Below, one piece after another: positions 1 through 10,353 of a DNA stretch of 64,000 nucleotides. Both the position numbers and the translations under genes were made by a program. Origin of the DNA: Promerops cafer (lineage: Eukaryota; Chordata; Aves; Passeriformes; Nectariniidae); assembly GCA_013398275.1 (NCBI GenBank), contig VZSE01015197.1, positions 2,094,145-2,158,144 on the forward strand. Direction: 5' to 3'. The notes beneath the pieces are model-generated. The model made no database searches, was not told the DNA's origin, and worked only from the letters and a program-made list of their open reading frames with translations. Within the stretch, counting starts at the first letter, position 1. Each line of letters starts with the position of its first letter.

Positions 1-3000
1 TCCATTTCTAGTGCCAAATTCTTTTATGAAACTGAGACAGAGGACATTTGCTTTAATCATTTTCCCGAAAGAATTTTATGATTTTCCTGAGTGAACTGTC
101 TGGGTTCTCATTTTGAACCCTGTTTTCTGGATTCATCCTATTTTAAATCCTTTTGTTTTTTTTCTGTAACAATGATGATTAATTACTTAAACTTTTTTAG
201 TCACCAAACTTCAGGCTTTTTTTATTCAAACCTGAAATTACTAGTTACATGATGTATTATTATATGTGACAGTTTGCTAAAATTTTATTCTTTCACATTA
301 GCTCATGTGACCCATCATAAATAATACATAGATAAATATATGGGTAGATAAATAAATAAATGATGAAGAGAGCTGGCAATAGAAAAGGGAGGATGTGTGG
401 TTAGGAAGTGTAAATAAGTTGCGGAAGGGAGGAACAGAGAGGAGTGAATAGTTTGCTGACATTCAACTAAACTTTAATCATTCTGTTTCCAAAGAGGTAA
501 TTGCTATTTACAGGAGTTCTAGGTCATGATCCCATCTTGGACCCAACTTAGAAGAAGTACCTGAACAATACAGCACACCATGAGACCTGGGCTGTGAATG
601 AGCACATCTTCAGACTTCCTAAGGTGCACTGCATCATTAAAAATAAATCAAAGCCTGTAAAAGTTGACATACTGTAGCTGTTTTCCTCACCCCACCTGCT
701 TTAATTTGACACATTTTCAGAGGAAAGTCACTATTCATTTCATATCTGAACCTGTCAAAACTTTTTTTTTCCCCTTCACTTAATACCAGAGGAGTCAAGT
801 TTCTTGGTATGGCTTGTTGAAAAGCTGTAGAGACCAGACAACTTGTTGCATGCAATGCATCAATGGGGAAATAAATAAAGTCTGTAACTGAGTAAATATT
901 AAAGATTTCAATTAAAGTATAAAAAATTGAATGTTCAAAGCATTAAATTCTAAGTAAGAAAATAAAAGTAATTGATGCTTAATATTTCAAAAAGACATCT
1001 AATGCTATCAGCCGAGGAATGATTTGAGGTTTTGTGTTTGTTTTGGTTTGTTTTTTTTTTTTCCTTTTTTTACAGGTAAAGTGCAGACTCCTTACCTCTG
1101 AACCTGCATTTCTTAGTTAGTGTTATGCATGTTTAATAGTACTTCATATTTTCCTGAGATAGCACCATGAGACTTTTTGAAAACTTGAGGTGTCACAAAA
1201 TGCCAAATATCAGAAAATAACTCCTTACCTCATTCTGATTTCAAGTAAATGCTCCTCTAATAGGTAAAGAAGAATTAAGAATCATGGGGATGTAGTTCTA
1301 CCACCTAAGGGGAAAAAAAGTAAATACCTTTGACAGGTAAGTCAAGTCCTCTGTATGTCAATATGGCAACATGGTACCAGTTATTTAGGAGCAGGATGCC
1401 CCTTAAACTTTGGTCAGCAATTCCAGCACAAACTTAGTTGACAAAAATTGTCACAGAAAAGAAGAATCAACCTTTTTTTTGTTAGAGGAAAATATTCCCT
1501 TTGAAAAATATTTAGTTGAAATGGACCTAACAAGGCTTTTAAAAGGTTGTTTTCAAATGCCAAGAGTAGTTTTTCAACAGCTGATAACAATGGGACCCTT
1601 ATATACACCTTTAGAAAATAGAAGAATTATTTCTTCCCAATTTTTCAAAGTAATTTGAACAAAGAAATCCCCTTGGGGAAGACAGCAGATTAGTAAGGAA
1701 AAAACTGCTGCCAGAGAATTCACCTTCTTTTAAGGTAAAATCTTAAATAATCAGACTAATGTTAATACAGAACTGTGCCAAGTTATATTAAATTTATGTG
1801 GAAATGTCTGCTCAACCTACAACACTTTCATGGGAAAGAAATCTTGAAGAAAACCATGTGCAAAAAATTAAGTTTTGTATTAATCTCAGCCTCTGTGAAA
1901 TGTGTTATTGCTGGGTGATTTTGACTTTGGTAAAGTCTTTGGTTCAGTCTCAAGCAGAGACAAGCCTCCCCTGTTAGCTGATATTTTCATTGTTTTAATA
2001 AATTAAGTTATCTTTGAGTCAAAGTTGCAGGGAGGAATGCAGCTACTTGGATAGCAAGGGCAAAAATCTCATGGAGCAGTGTGAAACACATCTGCTCTGC
2101 TCAGTGTGAGATCATTGCAGAGAACAGTGAACTGGAGCTATACAATTCCATGGATCTCACCGAGAAGGAAAGCTGCGAGTCTCCATTACTACAACCAAAT
2201 TCTTTAAATCTCTGTGCTGTGAATGAGTCAATTGCCTTGTTTACCTTTGATTTGCAACCACAGCTTTTACTGTGAGCAGTAAAACTGGGAGCACTGATTC
2301 ATAAAGGACTCCACAGCCATGCAAGGCAGTTTAGTAACATGAAACAACCTCAGCTGGAAGAGAGAGAGCAAGTGGTTAGCTCTGTTAAGAGACAGTCACA
2401 GCTGGCTCCTTCCTTTGACAACTAGTGACACCCACCAGCACTGTCTGGGTTGACCAACTTACAAATGAAGAAACTGGCTCTAATAACACATTTTAGGAAG
2501 AACAGAAGTAGTAGACATGGGAATTGCAGAGCTGTAACAAGTACTGAATGGCAAATTTGCTTTGTAGGATCATGCTGGAATTGAGGCTGCTGAACGCGCA
2601 GTTATATCAGACTCTGGTGGCCACAGTGCAGTTTTATTAGAGATGTTAGAAACATTCCAGTTCCAATAGTTAGGTATGGTTAGAACTAAGATCTGCCTGA
2701 TTTTAAAACTTATGCCGACAGAGCTCCAAACAGCTCTTTATTGTCTGCTGGCAAAGCACTGATGTACTGCGTGGACTCCATCCAGTAGCAGAGAGCAATA
2801 AATATGCATGGCAGGGAGAAGATTAAGATTCTGGCTTTCCCCAAACCTATCACCCAAAATTGACTATGAGAAAATTAAAGACTTGACAGGAAAAAGTGCA
2901 ATTAAGTATACTCAGGTGTATTTACATGTGCTCTGAATGAATTACAGGATACAGTGACTGTGCCAATCACAGTAGAGAGAATTATAGAGTGAATAACAGA

Positions 3001-3333
3001 GTAATAACATACTCATTAAAAGTACATTAAATCTATATCTCAATATTTTGAAAAACAAAGCAAAACACATCATCAAAACCACTCCTTTCTGAATTTTTAA
3101 ATTAAGATAAGGGTAAAGAGCTCCCTTTCAATCAGAGGAAAAACTTTTTATGGCAACACAATGGATTACAGGAATTTTATGCAAAATACTCAACAGCTTC
3201 CAAGAATTTTTAAAATTAACTATGAGTTTAATAAAAATTATGCAGAAATTTTATCCATTCCTACTCAGAAGACAAATTTGTCATAATACTGATTTCAAAT
3301 TACCTGAATAGAAAATTAAGAGAGCTAGTCCAG
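1..3333. other. Unique AT-rich non-coding DNA
   Basis: No supported gene or recognised transposon is visible. Open frames are short (82 codons or fewer), start at arbitrary ATGs and carry no domain. The stretch contains T-rich runs, the splice-site-like motif near 1,075 and a consensus-like donor at 1,336, which are listed separately. It may be intergenic or intronic. Confidence 0.6.
1051..1082 (+). other. Recursive-splice-site-like motif (acceptor abutting donor)
   Basis: A pyrimidine run of about 20 nt (nearly all T) is followed by TTACAG and then directly by GTAAAG. The acceptor AG ends at 1,075 and the donor GT begins at 1,076. This matches the vertebrate zero-length-exon arrangement in which a polypyrimidine tract and CAG are joined to a GTRAG-type donor. 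A candidate branch-point-like sequence lies further upstream around 1,000. The motif only matters if the window is transcribed in plus orientation as part of a long intron, which the sequence cannot prove. It could also be a chance product of a T-rich run. Confidence 0.3.
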
Positions 3334-3356
3334 TTATGGTTAGGGTTAGGGTAAGG
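3334..3356 (+). repeat. Short interstitial telomere-like repeat
   Basis: Two perfect TTAGGG units are preceded by one TTATGG unit and followed by a degenerate TAAGG. The sequence is a miniature vertebrate telomere motif in otherwise AT-rich unique DNA. Such short interstitial stretches are usually attributed to repair of double-strand breaks or to chance. With only two perfect units, chance cannot be excluded. Confidence 0.6.
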
Positions 3357-6300
3357 ATTGACAGAAGAAGGTTAAGAGCTTTGTGTATTTTTATTATTTT
3401 TATAATAATTTGATCCAAAAGTACTCATTTTATATAATTCTTACATTATGCATACTCATTGACACCACTTTCTTAAAAAGTCAAGTGTTATTCCTAAACT
3501 CACTGAATTAATATAACAACAAAACAACTAGAAATGGCTGATTAAATATTTCAGTCACCTTTAATGTCACAGAGTTAAAGCAATATATTTTGGGTTTCAA
3601 ATATGTTAATGTAGCTGATTCTTCAAATCATTGTACACCTGTAATTTAAGTTTCTCTCTAAAAAACACCAGTTTCTTGAAAACAAGATGAATTATTCAGA
3701 GCTCATAGTGAACTTGAAACCACAAATCATGTTTCAATGCTTTCAAACTCTCAGTATGGTGGCTAAGAAGCTTGCTGTAGGTGTTAATTAATGGCTGCAT
3801 TAATTGTTAATTAACAAGTGTTGAAATAGTAGCAGAAATTAATGCAGAATACATTTAGACTTTCCTTGTTTAACCATTTTAGAAGAGTGGCTGGCATATC
3901 TAGCCAACTTGATATTTCTCAGTCTTTTTGCTGATTCAGACCATGGCCACTGGTCTTTTTTTCGCTTGGATGGGACAGGTTTTCGCTTAATTCTCAGCTA
4001 GGAATAGAGAAGTATCAAGGCAATCCATTCCAATACTCCAGTTCCTGTGACTAGACCACTTAAGTCACATTAGGAAGCAGAGTTACTGCACAGTGCTGGG
4101 AATATGTAAGGGATGCCATGAATCCATCAACCATGTCAAAGTTTTCCTGAGTTTCCTCGTTCTTGGGTGTGAGTCTGAGAGTGGGTGAGGTATGAAGATT
4201 AGGACTCAGGAAGAAAATTCACCTATATTAATGATTCTCTTCATTAGAGATTTATTTTTAGTTGCCCAAGCACAGACTCCAGCCCATATTTTCAAACAAA
4301 CAAACAAAAAACACCCTCTTCTTAAAGTATCACTGTGTGGGTTGTACAGTTCTAGCACAACAAAACCTTAGTGACAGTATGATGTCTTCATCAATATCAA
4401 ATACATAGCTGCTTATCATCCAGACAAAATCTGCAGTTTGAAGAGACAGGAATACCTCAAGGATCATCAAATACAATATAAGTAACTGGAATTTTTTATA
4501 AAGTGATCGTAGGTTATGAACACAAGAAAGTTCAATAACAAACTTGGTGTTCTGTCAAATCCTAAACCGCATACTTCCAGTAACAAGGCTAGCATTTATT
4601 TCACAGCAGTCTAATGCTCAGAACTTCCAAGGATGAGCACATTCTACTTTAGAAATAATCACCAACCTTTCCTTATGTTGCAGACTTTGAGATTCTAAAG
4701 TGAATCATAAATATTTCATGCAAGTATTGCTCTGTGGCACCCATCTGGAAGAAACGTATTTTCTCCTTTGTTGATTAAAACTTTATTGACCTTACTGTCT
4801 GTCAGGTCCTGCTAAGGGGATTTTTGCCAAGCAAAGTTTTAATATTGTGCTTGCCAAAATGCATCAACAGATTTTGTAAAGGGTAATCGTAAAACCATGG
4901 GGAACATTTAATATTACAGCTAAGACCATGGCATTTACATTTTAACTTTTGCTTACTTTCAGATTTTCTGCAGTTACAATGGGAAAATGAAATGCAGACA
5001 ACACAAACACCCCTGCATAAAACAGTGAAATGTCATAGGCTCGATAATTAAGGGATGTTGTAACCTTACTAACAATATTTCCAAAGTAAATATCCTTACT
5101 TAATAACTTAAAGTTTATGGAAAAATTCTTCTTAAACTATCTAATCTTCTTTTTTTTTTTTAATTTCTGACAAAGAACAATTTTGATGAAGAGTCACAGA
5201 AAAAGATTATTGCACAGCCTGAGCTCTGAGTTTTGTGAGAGCTTCTGAGAAGGAGCTTAAGAACCATTCCTCACTAGGAACCACAAAGGACTGACCATTA
5301 ATTTTCTCTGCAGACAAGAGAGAGCAGAGGTTCATGGCTGGCAAGAAACCCCAGCTACCCTATGTAAGTTCTGAAATCCCACTAAAGGGAGGTCAGTTGC
5401 AGGTGGAAGTAAGGTGTAATGTAGCAGGACACAGGAGAAGACTATGGGGAAAATAAAAAGTATTTTAAGAACCTTGTTCCTAAGGCTAGACATGAAGAAT
5501 AGATTTTCAGAAGCTGTTACTGATTTGTATATTTGAATCATGTTTGATAAAATAAGTATCCGTGTTTTAAACAAAGAGTCTTGTTTCTTTCTAGCAGAAA
5601 CACTCTAAAAATGTTGGTTTGTCCCAGACCAACTCATCAGATATTTGACTACCAGTGTTCTGCCAGTATTCTTCAGATATATTTTAATAAACCATTTTTC
5701 AGAGAGAAATGAAAGTACTCTGTTGACCAAACAACTAGTGGTGAGATACAAGGTCTTGTCAGTATATTACAGTTTTCTTTTCTTTCCCATCCTCCTTAAA
5801 ACCCCAGAGTTCTTTCAGGCTTCATCTCTTCATAAGGTGTAATCTAATCCTACCCATATATCTAAAAATCTCATTATCTATATTGTTAACCTAAAAATAA
5901 TTATCTTCAAAGCAAGAGTGACCTAGAAAGACCTGATATTATCCAGCCTACCACAACTCTTGGGGATGATTTACTGTGGAGTGAAATGCAATGGAGGATT
6001 TGGAAAACACACGTAGTCTAGTGGTGCAATAGAACTCCAACACAGGTAGTGTACCAAAAAATTCCAAAGTAATAGGTTTCCAGTCTGGAAAAAAAAAAAA
6101 AAAAAAAATTATTTCAGACAGAAAATAACCAAAGTCAAAAGAGTTCACAAACAAGTGCAAAAAGGAGTATCACCACAGACAATATAATATGATTATTTTA
6201 CTGAAATTCAATGTTTGGATTTTAGAAATGTTTTTGTCAGAGCAGACACATAGAAAGTATACCAAATGGTGTATAAACAAGACTATATGTTATTCTGGTA

Positions 6301-8503
6301 GATCAATTGGTTTCACAAAAGTTAAACTGAAGGGGAAAACAAGAAGACTTTGCTGAACTGTCCTTCCCAGTTAACTTCCAAAGAACCTTTAATCCCAATA
6401 ATAGTACCAGCTCAACGGTATCAACTTCTAGCATTTCATATCTTTGAAGGCTCATTTATCTTCACTTATACATCTGTCAGTAATCCTTTTTTCCTAAGTG
6501 CTATCCAAACACAACACTTTAACAACATTCAGCCACAAGGCAAAAGTTAATCACTAGACTGATAGAGAAGGAAACAGGGCTACACAATGGGGCAATGTTA
6601 CCCAGCAGAACAAGAGATCATCTCATTTCTGTGCAGTAAATCCAATGATTGCAACACAGCAGAGGTAATTCAGAAGTAGTTCTGATTTATCTCAGCATAA
6701 TCCACTTAGTTTTTTTGGCTAATTTCTGCACTGCAGAAATATGCAACCTGTCTATTGAAACACAGTTTGGGCAAAACATATACATTTATATGTATATACT
6801 CTTTGTTGCAGGCAAAGCAGCAACTATACTTTACTTGTAAGTCCTATTCCTGAAAGAACAGAAAGAAAAGTAAGCATTTGGCCAAATACATATGTCATTT
6901 AAAGAAAAATATTCTTGTTTTTATGATACATCATTTGGTACTCCACAAGATAGAACTTCCTTTTCCAGTCTGTACTTTCTGTGTCGTATTGACCGTCAGA
7001 AGTCCATAATTTTTCCAAACCACCCTGTCCGATGAACTTGTCCAAAGAGGAACTATAGTGAACTAGAGGTGGTAATGTGGTAAAGGCCATAGTAAAAGAG
7101 GAGGACATATTTTAGTTTAGTTGACTTAGCAGGTGCTTCTCTCTTGGTGCAACTCAAAAATATGTCACCTGAGGTTTCCATTTAAAAATCACTTGCCCAT
7201 ATGGAGTATGTTACCACATCTGTTCAGAAAAGTAGGTCACAGATATGTAAATATGGAAATTAAACCAATAAAAATAATCCACTCTGCATCCATAATTTCT
7301 GACCCAAATAATGTGCTGACCTCTAGAGCTGATAAATCTGCTAGTAGTTGGCAAAGATCTAACAGTAGAAAATTTATATTTGTAAGAAGAACCCACAAAC
7401 AAATTTATGGTGACAAGCAAACATGAGCAAAATATTTATACATACAGATGTGCTGCAACACCTGTTTTGGGTGACCTGTTTTGTTTTGTTCAGCAGCAGC
7501 AATTTCCTCAACTCTTACACTGTATTTATACCACTGTCCTTTTTTATTCCCCAACACTGCTCCACAGCTATGATGACACAGCATTTGCTAGCACACCTGC
7601 AGCATACTCGTCTATATCCAAAGCCGGAATCATGCCTTTCAGTTATACGTCCTACATCTGGGAGATTAGATCTGAGCCCAGACATTACAATCCTTGTATC
7701 AGAAATTTAAGTAACCTTCAAAGGCCCTGTGCTGACTTCTCCATTCCCACCATCTGAATCCTTCTCAGAGTCTGGAAGGAAAGAGCAGTGTATCTGCAAG
7801 CTTTAGTATTTGAAAGACAAAACTCTGGATTATACTAGATGTTTTTCGTTTTTATTGTAAATTTTTAGGAAGCTTTGCCTTTCTTCATAAATTCCCTCAA
7901 AAATCTAAAGTCATAAACTGAACTTTACAATGGCTGAACCATAGTGGCCTTCAAATTAATACACATGTAACTATTTGTAACGTGATAAAACATTTATTTC
8001 AGCATTGCACTTTGTCAGCATCCCTTGTGATCCTGTTAATCTAATTCAAACACATAAACTGTTATCCTGCATTAGGAATTTGTTCCAGCTATACTGAAGA
8101 GGTTTCATTTCAGCTGCTATTTGGTTTTTATTAAAACAGAACTGCCTAAGAGCACTAACACTGGAAAAAGGAACTGTGTTTGCCCGGTGTGCTACAAATT
8201 TGGGGAGTTGGCACTTAAAGTGCAGACAGACAGGAATAAAAGGAGATGGTGACACAATACAGGCAGAAGCATGAAGCAAAATGGCAACCTCAGTACTACA
8301 GTAACACTACTAATTTTTAAGATTATTTCTAGGTTGTTTTTGGGGTGTTTGTGGTTTATTTGGTAACAGGATTTATTTACAGGACAGAACTGGAAGAGAA
8401 AACACACTAGTAATCATAGCTTTAGGGATTTCCTGCCATACGCAAGACAGGTAAGCTTGAAATACAAGACTTTAGTATCCAGGAGTCAGGATACCTAGAC
8501 TAG
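3357..8503. other. Unique AT-rich non-coding DNA
   Basis: No gene or recognised mobile element is seen in these 5 kb. There is a palindromic TAAT-rich cluster at 3,784-3,815 and a 20-nt A run at 6,089-6,108. The largest open frames (7,133-7,426 and 7,407-7,757, plus strand, 97 and 116 codons) overlap each other in different frames and show no recognisable domain, so I treat them as chance. Confidence 0.55.
3784..3815. promoter_or_regulatory. Palindromic TAAT/ATTA cluster, possible homeodomain or HNF1-like sites
   Basis: AATTAATG (3,786-3,793) and CATTAATT (3,798-3,805) form a perfect 8-bp inverted repeat around GCTG. They are followed immediately by the palindrome GTTAATTAAC (3,806-3,815). 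Several homeodomain core motifs therefore fall within 32 bp, and the last palindrome resembles an HNF1 site without its central spacer base. AT-rich DNA produces such motifs by chance fairly often, so function is inference only. Confidence 0.25.
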
Positions 8504-8734
8504 TATCACAGAATCACTCAGGCTGGAAGAATGTCAGGAGATCTCTAGTCCAGTGCCCTGCTAAAAGCAGGGTCTGCTCTGAATTCAGACAAGTTGCTCA
8601 GGGATTATATGATTTGGTATCAAATATCTCTCAATACAGAGATTGCACAGCCTCTCTGGACAGTATGTCCCAGCACTTGAAGTCCTAGCAGTGTTTTTCC
8701 TCCCACATCCCAATATACAGTTAGAAGAACATCT
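8504..8734 (-). mobile_element. CR1 LINE 3'-end fragment
   Basis: Read on the plus strand, the segment opens with the reverse complement of a CR1 tail (ATCACAGAATCAC, then GGCTGGAAG). It then follows the usual antisense CR1 order: a block around CCCTGCTAAAAGCAGGGT, the GTTGCTCAGGG block, a short GAGATTGCACAGCCTCTCTGG block and the TTTTTCCTCC block that lies just past the ORF2 stop. Length is about 230 bp, so the copy is strongly 5'-truncated on its own. CR1 is a non-LTR retrotransposon of birds and reptiles that copies its RNA by target-primed reverse transcription, and most copies keep only the 3' end. It directly abuts a CR1 piece in the opposite orientation. Confidence 0.75.
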
Positions 8735-8945
8735 ACAAATCGATTGGCCCGATAGTACCCACCTGAGGGTGTTAGGAGAGCGGGCTGATGTCATTGCGAG
8801 ACTGCTCTCCATAATCACTGAGAAGTTATGAAGATCAGGGGACAACCCAGGAGGCTAGAAGAATTCTCATGTCCCTCTCCATCTACAAGAAGGGCTTATA
8901 GGAGGATCCAGGAAATTATGGGCCCATCAGGCTTACTTCACACCC
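8735..8945 (+). mobile_element. CR1 ORF2 fragment, opposite orientation to its neighbours
   Basis: In plus orientation this piece encodes degenerate CR1 reverse transcriptase from upstream of the palm motifs. One frame reads LGERADVIARLLSIITEKL, close to the CR1 stretch that normally reads as an ELADVIAKPLSIIFE-type sequence. Further on, the nucleotides for the KKG..EDPGNYRP..LTS block are visible (GAGGATCCAGGAAATTATGG, then CATCAGGCTTACTTCAC). Both flanking CR1 pieces run on the minus strand. The segment may be the inverted 5' part of a twin-primed insertion whose 3' part is 8,504-8,734, or an independent fragment. It has a frameshift and stop codons and is not functional. Confidence 0.7.
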
Positions 8946-9555
8946 AGGACTCTTATTCCCACAGCCCAGAGTGCTGTTGATCGCTTTGTTGCCAGCGTTC
9001 ACGACTGACTGGTGTTCAGCTCTTTGCTCTCCAGGGCCCCAAGCAGAGCTTCTCCTCATCCAGTCAGCCAGACCCCCTTCATATTACTGTAGGAGGTTCA
9101 TTCCCAAGTACAGGACTTGGCATTAGTCCTTGTTGATCTTCATGAAGGTCCTGTTGTTCCATCACACTAGCCTGACTAAAGCCATCTGAACAGCAGATGT
9201 TCCCTTGAACATTATCTGTTCTGTTTCCTGGTTTTCTGTCACTGAAAAAATTGGCCAGGGGGCATTGTGTCTCCTCAACACCACTGATAGAGATACCAAA
9301 CAGGATAGGCCTCAGAATAGACCCTCTGGAAAACTCCACTTCTAAATGTCCTTCAGGTACAATATGGCCACTAACTGCTACATTTTGAATCCAATGAGAC
9401 AGTTTTTCACATCTCTGGTAGTAAATTTATCTAGAGTGTAGCAATGCAACATCCTATCAGAGAGAGAAAAGATGCTACAGGAGACCATGTTGAAAATTTT
9501 GCTAAAGTCAAACTAGATGGCAGCTGCTGCCATCTCTTCATCCACAAATTTAGTC
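8946..9555 (-). mobile_element. Older CR1 LINE, ORF2 part, left half (split by a younger CR1)
   Basis: This is antisense CR1 reverse transcriptase sequence. A minus-strand frame at 9,079-9,339 contains FSRGSILRPILFGISISGV, a decayed version of the RT motif usually seen in CR1 as QGSVLGPVLFNIFINDI. Other landmarks in antisense order are the CAGGACTTGG block near 9,110, the CTTCATGAAGGTCCTG block near 9,140 and the block around 9,480 (GAGACCATGTTGAAAATTTT) that in CR1 encodes the start of the palm. The homology breaks off near 9,555, where a younger CR1 begins, and resumes at 10,136. There are numerous substitutions and indels, consistent with an old copy. Confidence 0.75.
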
Positions 9556-10135
9556 ATTTCATAGGATGACAAAATCATATAAAAAATTGTGTTGGAAGGG
9601 ACCTTTTAAAGGTCATTTAGTTCACAGATTCAACTAGATCAAGTTTCTCAGAGCCTTGTCCCAAATGACCTCAAATGTTTCCATGGATGGGGTATCTGCC
9701 CCCTCTCTGGACAACCAGTTCCTGTGCCTGACCACTCTCACAGTAAAGAATTTCTTCCTAATAACTAATTTAAACCTACCCCCCTCCAGGTCAAATCCAT
9801 TTCTCCATGTCCTAACACTACATATTCTTGTAAAAAGTCCCTCTCCAACTACTCTGGTCCCTGCTAGGTACTGAAAGGTTGCTGCAAGGTCTCACCAGAG
9901 CCTGCTCTGCTCCATGCTGATCAGTCCCAACTCTCTCAGCCTGTTGTCATAGAAGACATCCTCCAGCCTTCTAAACATCTTTGTGACCCTTCTCTGGGCT
10001 CCCTGTAACATGTCCATGTCCTTCTTGTGCTGAGGAGCCCAGTGTGGGATGCAGTACTTCAGGTGGGGTCTCACAAGGACAGAGTAGAGGGTGAGAATCC
10101 TTTCTCTCAATGTGCTGGCCATGCTTGTTTTTCAT
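9556..10135 (-). mobile_element. Younger CR1 LINE 3' portion inserted into an older CR1
   Basis: The segment runs from a CR1 tail-like start (TGTGTTGGAAGGGACC at about 9,590) through the 3' UTR and into the C-terminal part of ORF2. The minus-strand frame 9,892-10,122 reads in part LVRPHLKYCIPHWAPQ, followed by KKDMDMLQGAQRRVTKM. This is the signature C-terminal domain of CR1 reverse transcriptase. The copy is better preserved than the CR1 sequence on either side, and the two flanks are adjacent segments of one older element. The insertion therefore interrupts that older copy. Similar TTTCAT-like bases occur at both junctions, but CR1 does not make consistent target duplications and I do not rely on them. 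The copy is 5'-truncated to about 580 bp. Confidence 0.85.
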
Positions 10136-10353
10136 CATGCAAGGCAGTTAGGTTGGTCAGGTCCAATTTGCTCTTCATAAATCCTTTCTGGTTGCTCTCA
10201 TTCACATTCTTCTTCAGCACCCAGAAACTGTTTTGAATAGGACTTGCCTTGAGACCTTACTGATGACTCAATAAAGGCTGACTGGCCTGTCATGACCACT
10301 AAAACTGGGATGAAGAGTTGGTCATGGCCTCTAAAACTAGGATGAAAAGTTGG
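10136..10353 (-). mobile_element. Older CR1 LINE, right half, ending in a 32-bp imperfect tandem repeat
   Basis: AAGGCAGTTAGGTTGGTCAG and the following block up to AAGGCTGACTGGCCTGTC (about 10,270-10,290) continue the CR1 ORF2 order that broke off at 9,555: the segment encoding FTKGKSC-like and VSLTS-like sequence. From 10,290 a 32-bp unit containing CTAAAACT and GGATGAA is repeated once (10,290-10,321 and 10,322-10,353) with a few mismatches. The duplication may have arisen in the decayed CR1 end or in flanking DNA. Confidence 0.65.

Noticed and set aside
7133..7757. Two plus-strand open frames (97 and 116 codons) overlapping in different registers
   Set aside because: No domain, no plausible shared gene structure, and another frame (7,423-7,710) overlaps as well. 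They are best explained by a locally stop-poor stretch.
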